Assembly: GCA_018968805.1 (NCBI GenBank)
Contig: JAGWZX010000017.1
Location: 1 to 9,055 of the forward strand
Direction of reading: 5' to 3'
DNA from: Patescibacteria group bacterium
GTDB lineage: Bacteria > Patescibacteriota > Minisyncoccia > Phycocordibacterales > SIBU01
DNA: 9,055 nt
In this document: positions 1 to 6,040 of the stretch, piece after piece
How positions within the stretch are numbered: position 1 is the stretch's first letter
Layout: the number at the start of each line of letters is the position of its first letter
The notes under the pieces: model-generated
Database searches by the model: none
What the model saw: the letters and a program-made list of their open reading frames with translations, nothing else
What the model was told of the DNA's origin: nothing
Program-made: the position numbers and the translations under genes

Positions 1-301
1 TTAGTCCGATATCCGACACCCAGAATCACGTCCAGAGCATATAGAATTACCGGCTTATCGGATTTTGCAATATGCATTTTTTGCATATTGCTTTTTTGAT
101 TTACTTCGCCATCTTTGAAAATATTTCTCAAATGGCGAGAAATCACTGATTGGTCGACGCTAAAAAGCCTGACGATTTGTGCCTACGTCGACCAGATCGT
201 TTCCTTGCCGAAATCACTACGGAGTTCTATGGCTCCGTTCGGCACCTGGTAAACGATAATTTCGCTATTCTTTTTTTGTTTTTTCCTTTGCTTTTCACCA
301 T
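1..301 (-). pseudogene. RhuM-family protein, N-terminal part, disrupted and cut by the window edge
   Basis: On the minus strand one reads SEIIVYQVPNGAIELRSDF, then GKETIW-ST-stop-AQIVRLF, SVDQSVISRHLRNIF, SNMQKMHIAKSDKP and LDVILGVGYR. I recognise this as the conserved N-terminal half of RhuM/Fic-associated 'virulence' proteins, usually about 330 residues; their biochemical role is not settled. Two lesions are visible. An amber codon (183-185) stands where relatives have Gln in W-x-T-Q-A-Q. The only good ATG (299-301, giving MVKSKGKNKK) is one base out of frame with the conserved part and would be restored by one more A in the A7 run (271-277). The remainder lies beyond position 1. The family call is from memory of the motif; the stop and frame break are direct. 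A homopolymer sequencing error could explain the frameshift but not the amber codon. Confidence 0.75.
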
Positions 302-313
302 CCTGTCATTAGG

Positions 314-341
314 ATTTTATGTCGAGCGGTATATGCCTCAA
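314..341 (-). promoter_or_regulatory. Putative sigma70-like promoter of the rhuM-like gene
   Basis: On the minus strand a TTGAGG box (336-341), a 16-bp spacer and TAAAAT (314-319) lie upstream of the ATG at 301. Only 12 nt separate the -10 box from the start codon, so a transcript would have a very short or no leader. Judged by eye only. Confidence 0.35.
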
Positions 342-414
342 TTTTTGAAGAGTGAAGAATGTGTTTGCGGTCAAATGTCAAATGGTGGAATTGAGCCACA
401 AGTTCTTTGCGGTT

Positions 415-765
415 TTAAAGACTGCAACATCGACTGAGCGCTTGTGTTATTAAAAGCGCCCAAAAGACATAAATACCTATGATTAATAATGCAACGTGTA
501 GAAAATATAAAAAAACTCTACTAGCTTTAAAAACTTTTTGAATTAAACTTGGAATGAAAAAACTAATTAACGGTAATAATAAAAAGGGATAACTAATAAT
601 TAACCATCTGTTCAATTCTACCCCCTGATTGGGAAATAAATCATTTGGCATTAAAAGTAACAAACCATAAAACAAAATCCATGACAGAATATAAACGCAG
701 GCGATAAAAAGGGTTTTGCCCCACCAGGTTTCGGTGTGGAAAGTTTTTTGAAGTCGCGAAATCAT
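415..765 (-). CDS. Small integral membrane protein, unknown function
   Basis: A 116-residue AT-rich ORF. Three hydrophobic stretches look like membrane helices: about residues 18-39 (TLFIACVYILSWILFYGLLL), 54-71 (WLIISYPFLLLPLISFFI) and 84-106 (VFLYFLHVALLIIGIYVFWA). The N-terminus is basic (MISRLQKTF) and the short C-terminal tail ends SRCCSL. The protein is Trp/Tyr/Phe-rich with no charged catalytic motif, so no function can be assigned. The ATG has no clear Shine-Dalgarno sequence. It lies 49 nt after the stop of the large lipase gene on the same strand, separated by a heptamer tandem repeat, so it may be co-transcribed with it. Base composition is lower in GC than the neighbours, which may hint at transfer or simply reflect membrane-protein codon use. 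Confidence 0.65.
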   Translation of the reverse strand: MISRLQKTFHTETWWGKTLFIACVYILSWILFYGLLLLMPNDLFPNQGVELNRWLIISYPFLLLPLISFFIPSLIQKVFKASRVFLYFLHVALLIIGIYVFWALLITQALSRCCSL

Positions 766-776
766 TGAGATGATGT

Positions 777-800
777 TTAAGAATTAAGAATTAAGAATTA
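777..800. repeat. TTAAGAA heptamer tandem repeat (3.4 copies)
   Basis: Three exact TTAAGAA units plus TTA fill most of the 49-nt gap between the lipase stop and the start of the membrane-protein gene. A simple-sequence repeat with no further function visible. Confidence 0.85.
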
Positions 801-814
801 TGACTAAAACAGCA

Positions 815-3787
815 TTATTTTAACTTGCAAAAGAGTTTAATACCAGTGAAAGACAACACGCTGATGCCGCCGATGATGACAAACGGCCAAACGATCTTTG
901 GAAGACTTTGACCGGAAGATGCGACAGCCGCGGTTTGTGGATTCGACATACTCACTACAGGTGGATTCGACCCATTCAACTCCCTCGACTCCGCTCGGGA
1001 CAAGAAGCTCGTTGTTATTTCAGGTTCCGTTTTAACTTGCGCGAGTTCTTGCGTTTGATTGGTGACAACTATAGGCGGATTCGGAGCCGACGTTTCCCCG
1101 ATACCGACCGATTGGTTAGTTGCGGGCAATATGGCCGGCGGTTCGGCGGGCGGCAAAGAAACAGAAACTGTGGAAATTATTGGAAAAGGAAAAGGAGGGT
1201 TGGGATTCCCGGCGGATGTTATGCCGACGGGCGGGCCGTTGCCGCCTCCGCCGGAAACGGGCGGCGGGGGCGGCAATTGATCAGTCGTGTCATCTACGCC
1301 AACAGTATCCTCTTCGCTATTTTCTTGCGGAATAAGAATAATGGACATAGGAAGTACGACAATTGTCCGGATTTCTTCCGCGTTTCCGGCCCGGTCGGTT
1401 GAGAAATACTCGACGGTGGTCGTGGCGGATGTTTCCATAATGACAATCGGTTCGGTGTAAGGCGTCCACGTCGAACCGCCATCAAGAGAGTATTCCGTCT
1501 TCAGAACTCCGGCATTATCATCCGAAGCGATTAGATTAACTGTTGTGGTCGCCTGCCCCGAGTCTGTCGAAGGACTTGTAGTCGCTATTGTCGTCACGGT
1601 AACAGGCGGTATGCTGTCGGCCGCGGCTGTTTCGTCGAGAGTGGCGACAGGAGGTATGTTCTCGTTTTCAAAAGCGCCGTCGCCGTTTTCGTCTATGGCG
1701 ATGATATAAGGCGAGTTCGTGGCGGCCGGTAATTCTTCCACCGGAGGCGTTTCCGACGCGAGGGTCGACGAGGCAAGATTGATGACAGTTTCAACAGATG
1801 TGTTTTGATTTGAAATTGGAACGTCGCTCCAATAATATTCGGCCGTAGTTGTGCCGTTTTCGTTTTGTTCGGCAATGTGAAAGTCATAGGCAAGCATGTC
1901 GGGATCTTCGGCGGTGGTCACTACGCGGTATGTTGGCGCCGAACTGCCGCCACTCCCTCCTCCGCCCCCGCCATTACCCTGCGGATATGGCAAAAATATA
2001 AAAGTGTTGCCGTCAATGCGATCATAAGGCACATTGGGAATGCCGTATTCGATCGTGCCGTCCGGCTTCGGGCCGGTGTGATTGCCCTGATTGTCGTAAA
2101 TGTTTACGGTCGTGGTGGCGTGGGTGCTGACGACAACGCCGGGCAGTTTCGTGACAAGATTGGCGGCTGGCGTCGTGGTGGCGCCGCTTGCCGTAACGAC
2201 CATGTCATTGTCTTCCCCTTCGCCTTGGAGAATGGCAATTACTCTTGTTTTGACATCGTCTGTTGAAGGTAGGTCGGAATGCGCCAAGTTTTGGACGTAA
2301 TATTTTTTGCCCGTGCCGTTTTTGGCCGAAGCAAGCGGCACGGTATTGTCGCCGGAAACGTAATTGAGCGTGAAGTCATCGGCGATTCTGGTGCCGAAGA
2401 GCGTGCGCACTTTTTTCTTTTTGGCCGTGATCATGCCGACGGTCGGTTTGGCATAGCCGATGATGTCATAAGTTTTTATCGCCGAAAGGTCGAGGTTGTC
2501 GGTGTTTTTGTGCAAGTTGTCGGCAAAGGAAAACATCGCCGGATTGCGGCCTTGGTTTGTCATGAATTGTTTCGTGTCGGCGTAGGAAAGATTGGAAGCG
2601 CTGCAGGATTGATCGGGGCTTGGCGTTACCAAATCGCGGACATAGGAGTAGCCGAGCGTGTCCACGTATTTTTGGCTTGGCAGGAGTTCAAAAACCGAGG
2701 GCATGTTTTGGGTGATGGATTTAACTCGATTGGAATTCAAAACGCTGATGGTGTGAAAGAGAGTATTAACTCCCATATCATCCCCATACATAAGTGCCTT
2801 AAACGCCAAAGGCGCGCCCAATTCCGGCACGCCAATGAAGATAGCTCTGCCAATCGCATCGCCGCCGTTTTCGGCGATATATTCTTTGGTCACCAAGCCG
2901 CCCATAGAGTGAGCGATAATATCCACCTTTCCGGTAGTCGAGGAAGCCGTAATGGCGTCAATTTTATTCTTGAGCAAACCGGCATTCTCCGCGCTTCCCT
3001 TCCGCCAGTCGTAAGGAAAAACAAAAAGCGTTTCGCCCTCGCTATAGCCGTCCGCCTCAAGTTCCGAAATGAGGCCGTCGAAAATATGCGAGGTCTGGCC
3101 GATGCCGAGGAGGTGTCCGGTAACACTCCGCACGATACCACCCAAAGCCATCGGCTTTTCGGGATTTTCCGTACCATCGATCTGTAAAGCCAGGTCATCC
3201 AGGTAACCGTCGGAAAGCGACCAGGCCATTGTGTCCACCGCCGGCCAGATTTCGCCCTTGTCGTCGTAATCCTTGTAAAGATAAGAACCCATGATGCCGG
3301 GCACGATGATCACCGGATTCTTGGCCGGCGGCGGGGCGGCTCTGGCGCTTGTGAAAGTGCAGGTGACTTCGCTGTAGGGGTAGGCTGTGATAAAGACCGT
3401 GCTTGTGGCGTAACTGAAGGCATTGCGTGGATTGTTGCTTGAACAGGATATTGTGCTTTCTTGCCAGCCGGCTGGAACGGTTTCGGAAATATTCACCAAT
3501 TCGCGGTTGCCTACAGCCGAATAAACGGTGTGGGAACCGGCACTCGAAGCGGTTTGAATGTCGAAATCCAGCTGGTCAAACGCGTTATGAAAATGAAATG
3601 GAAAGGTCGCGTCGCCGCTTCCCGCGCCGGTCGTTTTGTTTATCGTCACGTCAAAATACGGCGTCAGCATCATCGCTTCCGTTTGCCGCGGCGCAGAAAA
3701 TGGAAACACGGCCGCGGCCGCGACAGCCAAGACAAAAAAACTCGGAAGACAACCGCTGAAGCTGTTGCGGCCGAAGGAGAGACGCAT
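815..3787 (-). CDS. Secreted, membrane-anchored LCAT-like lipase/esterase with long extracellular C-terminal region
   Basis: Numbered from the ATG at 3785-3787 (990 aa). A basic N-terminus and hydrophobic stretch (about 15-31, ending FSAPRQTEA) look like a signal peptide. Residues ~44-147 form a beta-rich domain with the SETVPAGWQ...VTCTFTSA pattern of prealbumin-like adhesin domains. The alpha/beta-hydrolase follows: oxyanion-region PGIMGS (163-168), FPYDWR, nucleophile elbow AHSMGG (Ser294), probable Asp480 (SGDNTVP) and His503 (LAHSDLP). This matches LCAT/PF02450-like acyl hydrolases; the substrate is unknown. A Gly/Ser linker (~605-616), a Ser/Thr-rich part, an Ig/chitobiase-C-like domain (~755-804, LKTEYSLDGGSTWTPY) and Pro/Gly-rich repeats lead to a C-terminal helix (~964-985) with a basic KLFCKLK end, so the enzyme is probably tethered outside the membrane. 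An upstream in-frame GTG (3814) is possible, but the TATAAT at 3800-3805 favours the ATG. Neither start has a usable Shine-Dalgarno site. Confidence 0.85.
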   Translation of the reverse strand: MRLSFGRNSFSGCLPSFFVLAVAAAAVFPFSAPRQTEAMMLTPYFDVTINKTTGAGSGDATFPFHFHNAFDQLDFDIQTASSAGSHTVYSAVGNRELVNISETVPAGWQESTISCSSNNPRNAFSYATSTVFITAYPYSEVTCTFTSARAAPPPAKNPVIIVPGIMGSYLYKDYDDKGEIWPAVDTMAWSLSDGYLDDLALQIDGTENPEKPMALGGIVRSVTGHLLGIGQTSHIFDGLISELEADGYSEGETLFVFPYDWRKGSAENAGLLKNKIDAITASSTTGKVDIIAHSMGGLVTKEYIAENGGDAIGRAIFIGVPELGAPLAFKALMYGDDMGVNTLFHTISVLNSNRVKSITQNMPSVFELLPSQKYVDTLGYSYVRDLVTPSPDQSCSASNLSYADTKQFMTNQGRNPAMFSFADNLHKNTDNLDLSAIKTYDIIGYAKPTVGMITAKKKKVRTLFGTRIADDFTLNYVSGDNTVPLASAKNGTGKKYYVQNLAHSDLPSTDDVKTRVIAILQGEGEDNDMVVTASGATTTPAANLVTKLPGVVVSTHATTTVNIYDNQGNHTGPKPDGTIEYGIPNVPYDRIDGNTFIFLPYPQGNGGGGGGSGGSSAPTYRVVTTAEDPDMLAYDFHIAEQNENGTTTAEYYWSDVPISNQNTSVETVINLASSTLASETPPVEELPAATNSPYIIAIDENGDGAFENENIPPVATLDETAAADSIPPVTVTTIATTSPSTDSGQATTTVNLIASDDNAGVLKTEYSLDGGSTWTPYTEPIVIMETSATTTVEYFSTDRAGNAEEIRTIVVLPMSIILIPQENSEEDTVGVDDTTDQLPPPPPVSGGGGNGPPVGITSAGNPNPPFPFPIISTVSVSLPPAEPPAILPATNQSVGIGETSAPNPPIVVTNQTQELAQVKTEPEITTSFLSRAESRELNGSNPPVVSMSNPQTAAVASSGQSLPKIVWPFVIIGGISVLSFTGIKLFCKLK
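980..1004. repeat. GC-rich dispersed-type repeat lying inside the lipase coding region
   Basis: The stretch contains TCCCTCGACTCCGCTCGGGA (981-1000), a motif I remember as a common intergenic repeat in metagenome-derived bacterial genomes. Here it is read in frame as SRAESREL in the Ser/Pro-rich region just before the C-terminal anchor. Its minus-strand core CGAGCGGAG recurs at 6952-6960 in the palindromic element. The match to a known repeat is from memory, not from a search. Confidence 0.45.
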
Positions 3788-3799
3788 GCACAATATTTT

Positions 3800-3805
3800 A
3801 TTATA
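3800..3805 (-). promoter_or_regulatory. Putative -10 box (TATAAT) of the lipase gene
   Basis: A perfect TATAAT on the minus strand ends 12 nt before the ATG at 3787, predicting an almost leaderless mRNA. No convincing -35 hexamer lies 16-18 bp upstream. A second TATAAT occurs at 3870-3875, further upstream, and could serve instead. Confidence 0.4.
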
Positions 3806-3923
3806 ATTGCGCACCTTCGCAATAAAATATGTGTGGATAACTGAGCCGCGTGCTCCTTTTCAGGCACTGATTATAAATATGCTATAGCGTAAAAATAGAC
3901 AGTAGATGCGGGATGAACGAGAA

Positions 3924-3958
3924 TCATGACCCGGATCCCCGCTTCCGCGAGAATGACA
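3924..3958. repeat. Degenerate REP-like intergenic repeat
   Basis: The sequence around ATCCCCGCTTCCGCGAGAAT (3935-3954), flanked by ATGAC on both sides, resembles the widespread intergenic hairpin of the type ATCCCCGC-loop-GCGGGGAT bordered by GAC, but the right arm has decayed. It sits downstream of metK, between metK and the lipase promoter region. A related CGAGAATCATGAC at 3918-3930 looks like a partial direct repeat of the right part. No strong terminator for metK is visible here. Confidence 0.4.
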
Positions 3959-3983
3959 GAAAAGATTAGAAGTTGGAAATCAG

Positions 3984-5045
3984 TTATTTCAGCTTAACCA
4001 CCTCTTCCCACGGCAGACCGATTTTGCCAAAATGCCCGTACGAAGCTGTTTGCCGGAAAATCGGTTTGCGCAAGTCCAAACGTTCGATAATCGCCCGCGG
4101 CCGGAAATCAAAATGCTTTTTCACAATCGCCGAAAGGTCCTTCCCTGTCTCGTCGGCCGCGTATACCATCAAAGGATCGATGTGGCCGATGGCGTAAGCG
4201 ACGGAAACGATGCATTCGCGGGCGTAACCGTTGGCCACCAGATTTTTAGCGACGAAGCGGCACATGTAGGCGCCGGAACGGTCAACTTTGGTAGCGTCCT
4301 TGCCGGAAAAACAGCCCCCGCCGTGCGGCACCAACCCTCCGTAAGTGTCCACGATAATTTTTCGTCCGGTCAGTCCGGCATCAGCTTCAAAACCGCCTTG
4401 CACGAACGAGCCGGTCGGGTTTACTAAAATGCCGACATCGTCCATTTCGACGCCAAGTGTCGGCAGGATAAGCATTTCAGAAATGGTTTTTTTAATTTCC
4501 TCCTGGCTTACGGCTTTATCATGCTGACAGCTCACTAGAACTGTCTTGATTTTGCCTTCGTGAAAGGTAACTTGGGTTTTGCCGTCGGGCCGAAGCCACT
4601 TGATCGCGCCGCTTCGGCGCAAATCTTCGAGGCCCTTGGCGAGCTTGTGCACCAAGACGACGCCGCGCGGCAGAAATTCCGGCGTCTCGGCCGTGGCATA
4701 ACCGTACATGATTCCCTGGTCGCCCGCGCCGCCGGTATCAACGCCTTGGGCGATGTCGGGCGATTGGGCGACAAGATATTCGTGAATATCCAGCTTCGCG
4801 CCGTAACCGATATCGCGGTAAACGTCAGCGGCAATTTTGGAGTAATTAACCTTAGCTTTGCTGGTAACTTCCCCGCCGATGACCAGATGGCCGTGACTGC
4901 CGAAAGTTTCCACCGCCACGCGGCTCATCGGATCCTCCGTGAGGCAAGCGTCCAGAATGGCGTCGGAAATCTGGTCGCAAACCTTGTCCGGGTGGCCGGA
5001 GGTAACGCTTTCGACTGTGTAAGTGCTGTTCAGTCTTTTGTGCAT
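3984..5045 (-). CDS. metK: S-adenosylmethionine synthase (methionine adenosyltransferase)
   Basis: A 353-residue cytosolic enzyme that makes SAM from ATP and methionine. Signatures are GHPDK (17-21), the GAGDQGIMYGYA ATP-binding signature (106-117), the GILVNPTGSFVQGG segment (205-218), DAGLTGRKIIVDTYGG (222-237) and the phosphate-binding HGGGCFSGKDATKVDRSGAY (241-260). In the last motif Cys and Ala replace the usual Ala and Pro of GGGAFSGKDPTKVDRS. It is slightly shorter than the common 380-400 residues, mainly near the C-terminus, which still carries the family's ASYGHFG ending (335-341). The ATG has no Shine-Dalgarno sequence in its AT-rich leader. Upstream lie, in order, a promoter, a SAM-riboswitch-like leader and an intrinsic terminator, so expression is probably repressed by its own product. 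Confidence 0.96.
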   Translation of the reverse strand: MHKRLNSTYTVESVTSGHPDKVCDQISDAILDACLTEDPMSRVAVETFGSHGHLVIGGEVTSKAKVNYSKIAADVYRDIGYGAKLDIHEYLVAQSPDIAQGVDTGGAGDQGIMYGYATAETPEFLPRGVVLVHKLAKGLEDLRRSGAIKWLRPDGKTQVTFHEGKIKTVLVSCQHDKAVSQEEIKKTISEMLILPTLGVEMDDVGILVNPTGSFVQGGFEADAGLTGRKIIVDTYGGLVPHGGGCFSGKDATKVDRSGAYMCRFVAKNLVANGYARECIVSVAYAIGHIDPLMVYAADETGKDLSAIVKKHFDFRPRAIIERLDLRKPIFRQTASYGHFGKIGLPWEEVVKLK

Positions 5046-5078
5046 CTTATTTTTGATAATTAATAAAATTTAATAATT

Positions 5079-5108
5079 AAAAAATCCTCCTTCGCGGGAA
5101 GATTTTTT
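5079..5108 (-). terminator. Intrinsic attenuator terminator in the metK leader
   Basis: In minus-strand RNA, AAAAAAUCUUCC (5108-5097) pairs with GGAGGAUUUUUU (5090-5079) around a CGCGAA loop. This is a 12-bp stem with one G-U wobble, and it ends in six U. The wobble would be a C-A mismatch in plus-strand RNA, so the element works on the metK strand. It stands 33 nt before the metK ATG and directly after the aptamer-like region. Its 5' arm AUCUUCCC (5103-5096) can alternatively pair with the aptamer's GGGGAAAGAU (5122-5113). Confidence 0.8.
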
Positions 5109-5237
5109 GTTTATCTTTCCCCGAAGGGTCTGGGTTGAGCACCTTGCTTCGACCGAAGCGCCGGAACAGGCTGCTAGGCGGATTGATGAGCCAGATGCTC
5201 ACTTCTGCTCTCGCAGAATACCCGCCTTCTGGATAAC
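5109..5237 (-). promoter_or_regulatory. SAM-I-clan riboswitch (variant) in the metK leader
   Basis: All positions refer to minus-strand RNA. P1 is formed by GUUAUC (5237-5232) and GAUAAAC (5115-5109). J1/2 reads AGA. P2a is AGGCGG (5227-5222) with CCGCCU (5181-5176). P3 is AGCAGCCU (5175-5168) with AGGUGCU (5144-5138), including the bulged base as in the SAM-I GCAACC/GGUGC pair. P4 is CCC-UUCG-GGG (5128-5119), followed by the family-typical AAAGAU. The P2 loop AUCUGG (5196-5191) can form a pseudoknot with CCAGA (5133-5129) in J3/4, as SAM-I does. Unlike SAM-I, an extra hairpin UUCUGC-GAGA-GCAGAA (5218-5203) sits where the kink-turn would be. The placement upstream of metK and just before a terminator fits transcriptional control by SAM. 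No covariance search was possible; a different SAM-binding variant (SAM-I/IV) is the main alternative. Confidence 0.72.
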
Positions 5238-5254
5238 ATATTCAATTGAGAAAC

Positions 5255-5283
5255 AGTATAACGGGAGCAGTTTAGAAAAGCAA
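5255..5283 (-). promoter_or_regulatory. metK promoter
   Basis: On the minus strand TTGCTT (5278-5283), a 17-bp spacer and TATACT (5255-5260) form the best sigma70-type promoter in the window. The expected start is near 5248, about ten bases before the riboswitch P1 helix. Confidence 0.7.
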
Positions 5284-5318
5284 GAAAATGCCCGTCCCGA
5301 TGCGACATCGGGACGGGC
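5284..5318 (-). terminator. Hairpin terminator-like element after the small minus-strand ORF
   Basis: GCCCGTCCCGATG (5290-5302) and CATCGGGACGGGC (5306-5318) form a perfect 13-bp stem with a 3-nt loop. On the minus strand it is followed by ATTTTCTTGCTTTT. It lies just after the TGA of the small ORF 5327-5509 and immediately upstream of the metK -35 box, so it may insulate metK. The first nine bases (GCCCGTCCC) recur at 6858-6866, so it could also be a mobile palindromic repeat. Confidence 0.55.
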
Positions 5319-5326
5319 CAGGATTA

Positions 5327-5509
5327 TCATACGGCCGGAGCGACCGCCGGTTGACCAGCCGCAGGCAAACCTGTCGGTAACCCCGCGCGATGGGTGTTAC
5401 CGTTTCCCGCCTTTTCATAAGCCGGTTTTGCCACGCGGTTGCCAAGGCGCCGGCGGATATTCCGGAGCCACACTCTATGTCTATGGTAATTCATACTGGC
5501 GAACATCAT
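5327..5509 (-). CDS. Possible small basic protein, 60 residues, unknown
   Basis: From the ATG-ATG pair at 5509-5504 the ORF encodes MMFASMNYHRHRVWLRNIRRRL, a GNRVAKPAYEKAGNG middle and an Ala/Pro-rich tail ending AVAPAV. Support: the codons are GC-rich like those of the neighbours, it occupies the otherwise unexplained gap between metK's leader and the Nudix gene, and a terminator-like hairpin follows its stop within 10 nt on the same strand. Against: no Shine-Dalgarno site, no family I recognise, short length, and alternative starts (in-frame TTG at 5533, ATG at 5494). The N-terminal part is Arg/His-rich, so nucleic-acid binding is conceivable but not shown. It would be divergent from the Nudix gene and overlap that gene's promoter region only if the TTG is used. 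Confidence 0.4.
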   Translation of the reverse strand: MMFASMNYHRHRVWLRNIRRRLGNRVAKPAYEKAGNGNTHRAGLPTGLPAAGQPAVAPAV

Positions 5510-5536
5510 GCCACGGCTGGCGCGCGTTTTCAATTG

Positions 5537-5545
5537 TGCTATAGT
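5537..5545 (+). promoter_or_regulatory. Extended -10 promoter of the Nudix-HAD operon
   Basis: TGC-TATAGT is an extended -10 element (TGn plus hexamer) ending 15 nt before the Nudix ATG at 5561. No good -35 is seen (CTGGCG at the expected place). The predicted 5' leader is under 10 nt. Confidence 0.45.
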
Positions 5546-5560
5546 TTCTCTAAATTATTC

Positions 5561-6034
5561 ATGGCGAACAATAATGCTGACGGGAACAGTAATCACGCTT
5601 ATCGCAAAGGTCTCGATTATGTCGGCGTGGCCGTGGTTTATTATTGCCATGACGGCAGAGGCAATTTTGTGATGAGCAAACGCGGCAAAAACTCGCGTGA
5701 CGAGCAAGGCAGATGGGATCCGGGCGGAGGCGGGGTGGAATTCGGCATACCGATCTTGGAAAATCTGCGTAACGAAATCCGCGAAGAGTACGGCGCGGAA
5801 GTTTTTAAGCATGAATTTCTAGGTTTCCGTGATGTTCATCGCGAAACCGAAAAAGGCAAAACACACTGGCTAGCGCTGGATTTTAAAGTCTTGGTTGATC
5901 CAAAGCAGGTCAAAAACAACGAACCGCATAAACTTGATGATGTGCGCTGGTTCACGCTTGATACTCTTCCCTCGCCTGTTCATTCCCAAATGCCGGAATT
6001 TATCCGGCTGTATGATAAAAAGTTACGGGAATAA
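5561..6034 (+). CDS. Nudix hydrolase family protein
   Basis: 157 residues from the ATG at 5561, chosen because an extended -10 lies just upstream and the preceding in-frame codons overlap the promoter. Nudix enzymes cleave nucleoside diphosphates linked to another moiety in the cytosol. The core is a strand pair (YVGVAVVYY), KRGKNSRDEQGRWDPGGGG, the Nudix box (57-79) and HEFLGFRDVHRE...KTHWLALDFKVLVD, and the C-terminal part ends with DVRWFTLDTLPSPVH. The box deviates from GX5EX7REUXEEXGU: the first Glu is Ile63 and the Arg is Asn71, while the metal-binding E72, E75, E76 and G78 remain (NEIREEYGA). Activity is therefore plausible but the substrate cannot be named. The HAD gene starts 6 nt after the stop, so the two form an operon. 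Confidence 0.88.
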   Translation: MANNNADGNSNHAYRKGLDYVGVAVVYYCHDGRGNFVMSKRGKNSRDEQGRWDPGGGGVEFGIPILENLRNEIREEYGAEVFKHEFLGFRDVHRETEKGKTHWLALDFKVLVDPKQVKNNEPHKLDDVRWFTLDTLPSPVHSQMPEFIRLYDKKLRE

Positions 6035-6040
6035 TTAATT

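Noticed and set aside
67..91. Perfect 10-bp hairpin GCAATATGCA / TGCATATTGC
   Set aside because: It encodes the conserved SNMQKMHIAKS segment of RhuM on the minus strand, so the symmetry is explained by coding.
151..194. 9-bp inverted repeat TGGTCGACG / CGTCGACCA
   Set aside because: Both arms fall in conserved RhuM codons (IWST and VDQ); most likely coincidence.
150..437. Plus-strand 95-aa ORF with a hydrophobic segment and a Cys-rich tail
   Set aside because: Its first half is antisense to the recognisable RhuM sequence and the hydrophobic stretch is simply the complement of Lys codons; the tail matches nothing known to me.
426..463. Short inverted repeat GCGCTT / AAGCGC near the end of the membrane-protein gene
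   Set aside because: Only 6 bp, inside the coding region and without a T-run; not a terminator.
2279..3187. Long plus-strand ORF of 302 codons inside the lipase region
   Set aside because: It is antisense to the catalytic domain, whose motifs (PGIMGS, AHSMGG) are clear; GC-rich complementary frames stay open by chance.
3670..3867. Minus-strand 65-aa ORF starting just after a TATAAT at 3870-3875
   Set aside because: Overlaps the lipase signal-peptide region in another frame, ends in a Cys/Arg-rich string without family resemblance.
5079..5237. T-box leader as an alternative for the metK 5' region
   Set aside because: The invariant T-box sequence (GGUGGNACCGCG type) is missing, whereas SAM-clan elements are present in order.
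5107..5544. Plus-strand 145-aa ORF across the metK leader
   Set aside because: It is antisense to the structured riboswitch and the small minus-strand ORF; no motif seen.
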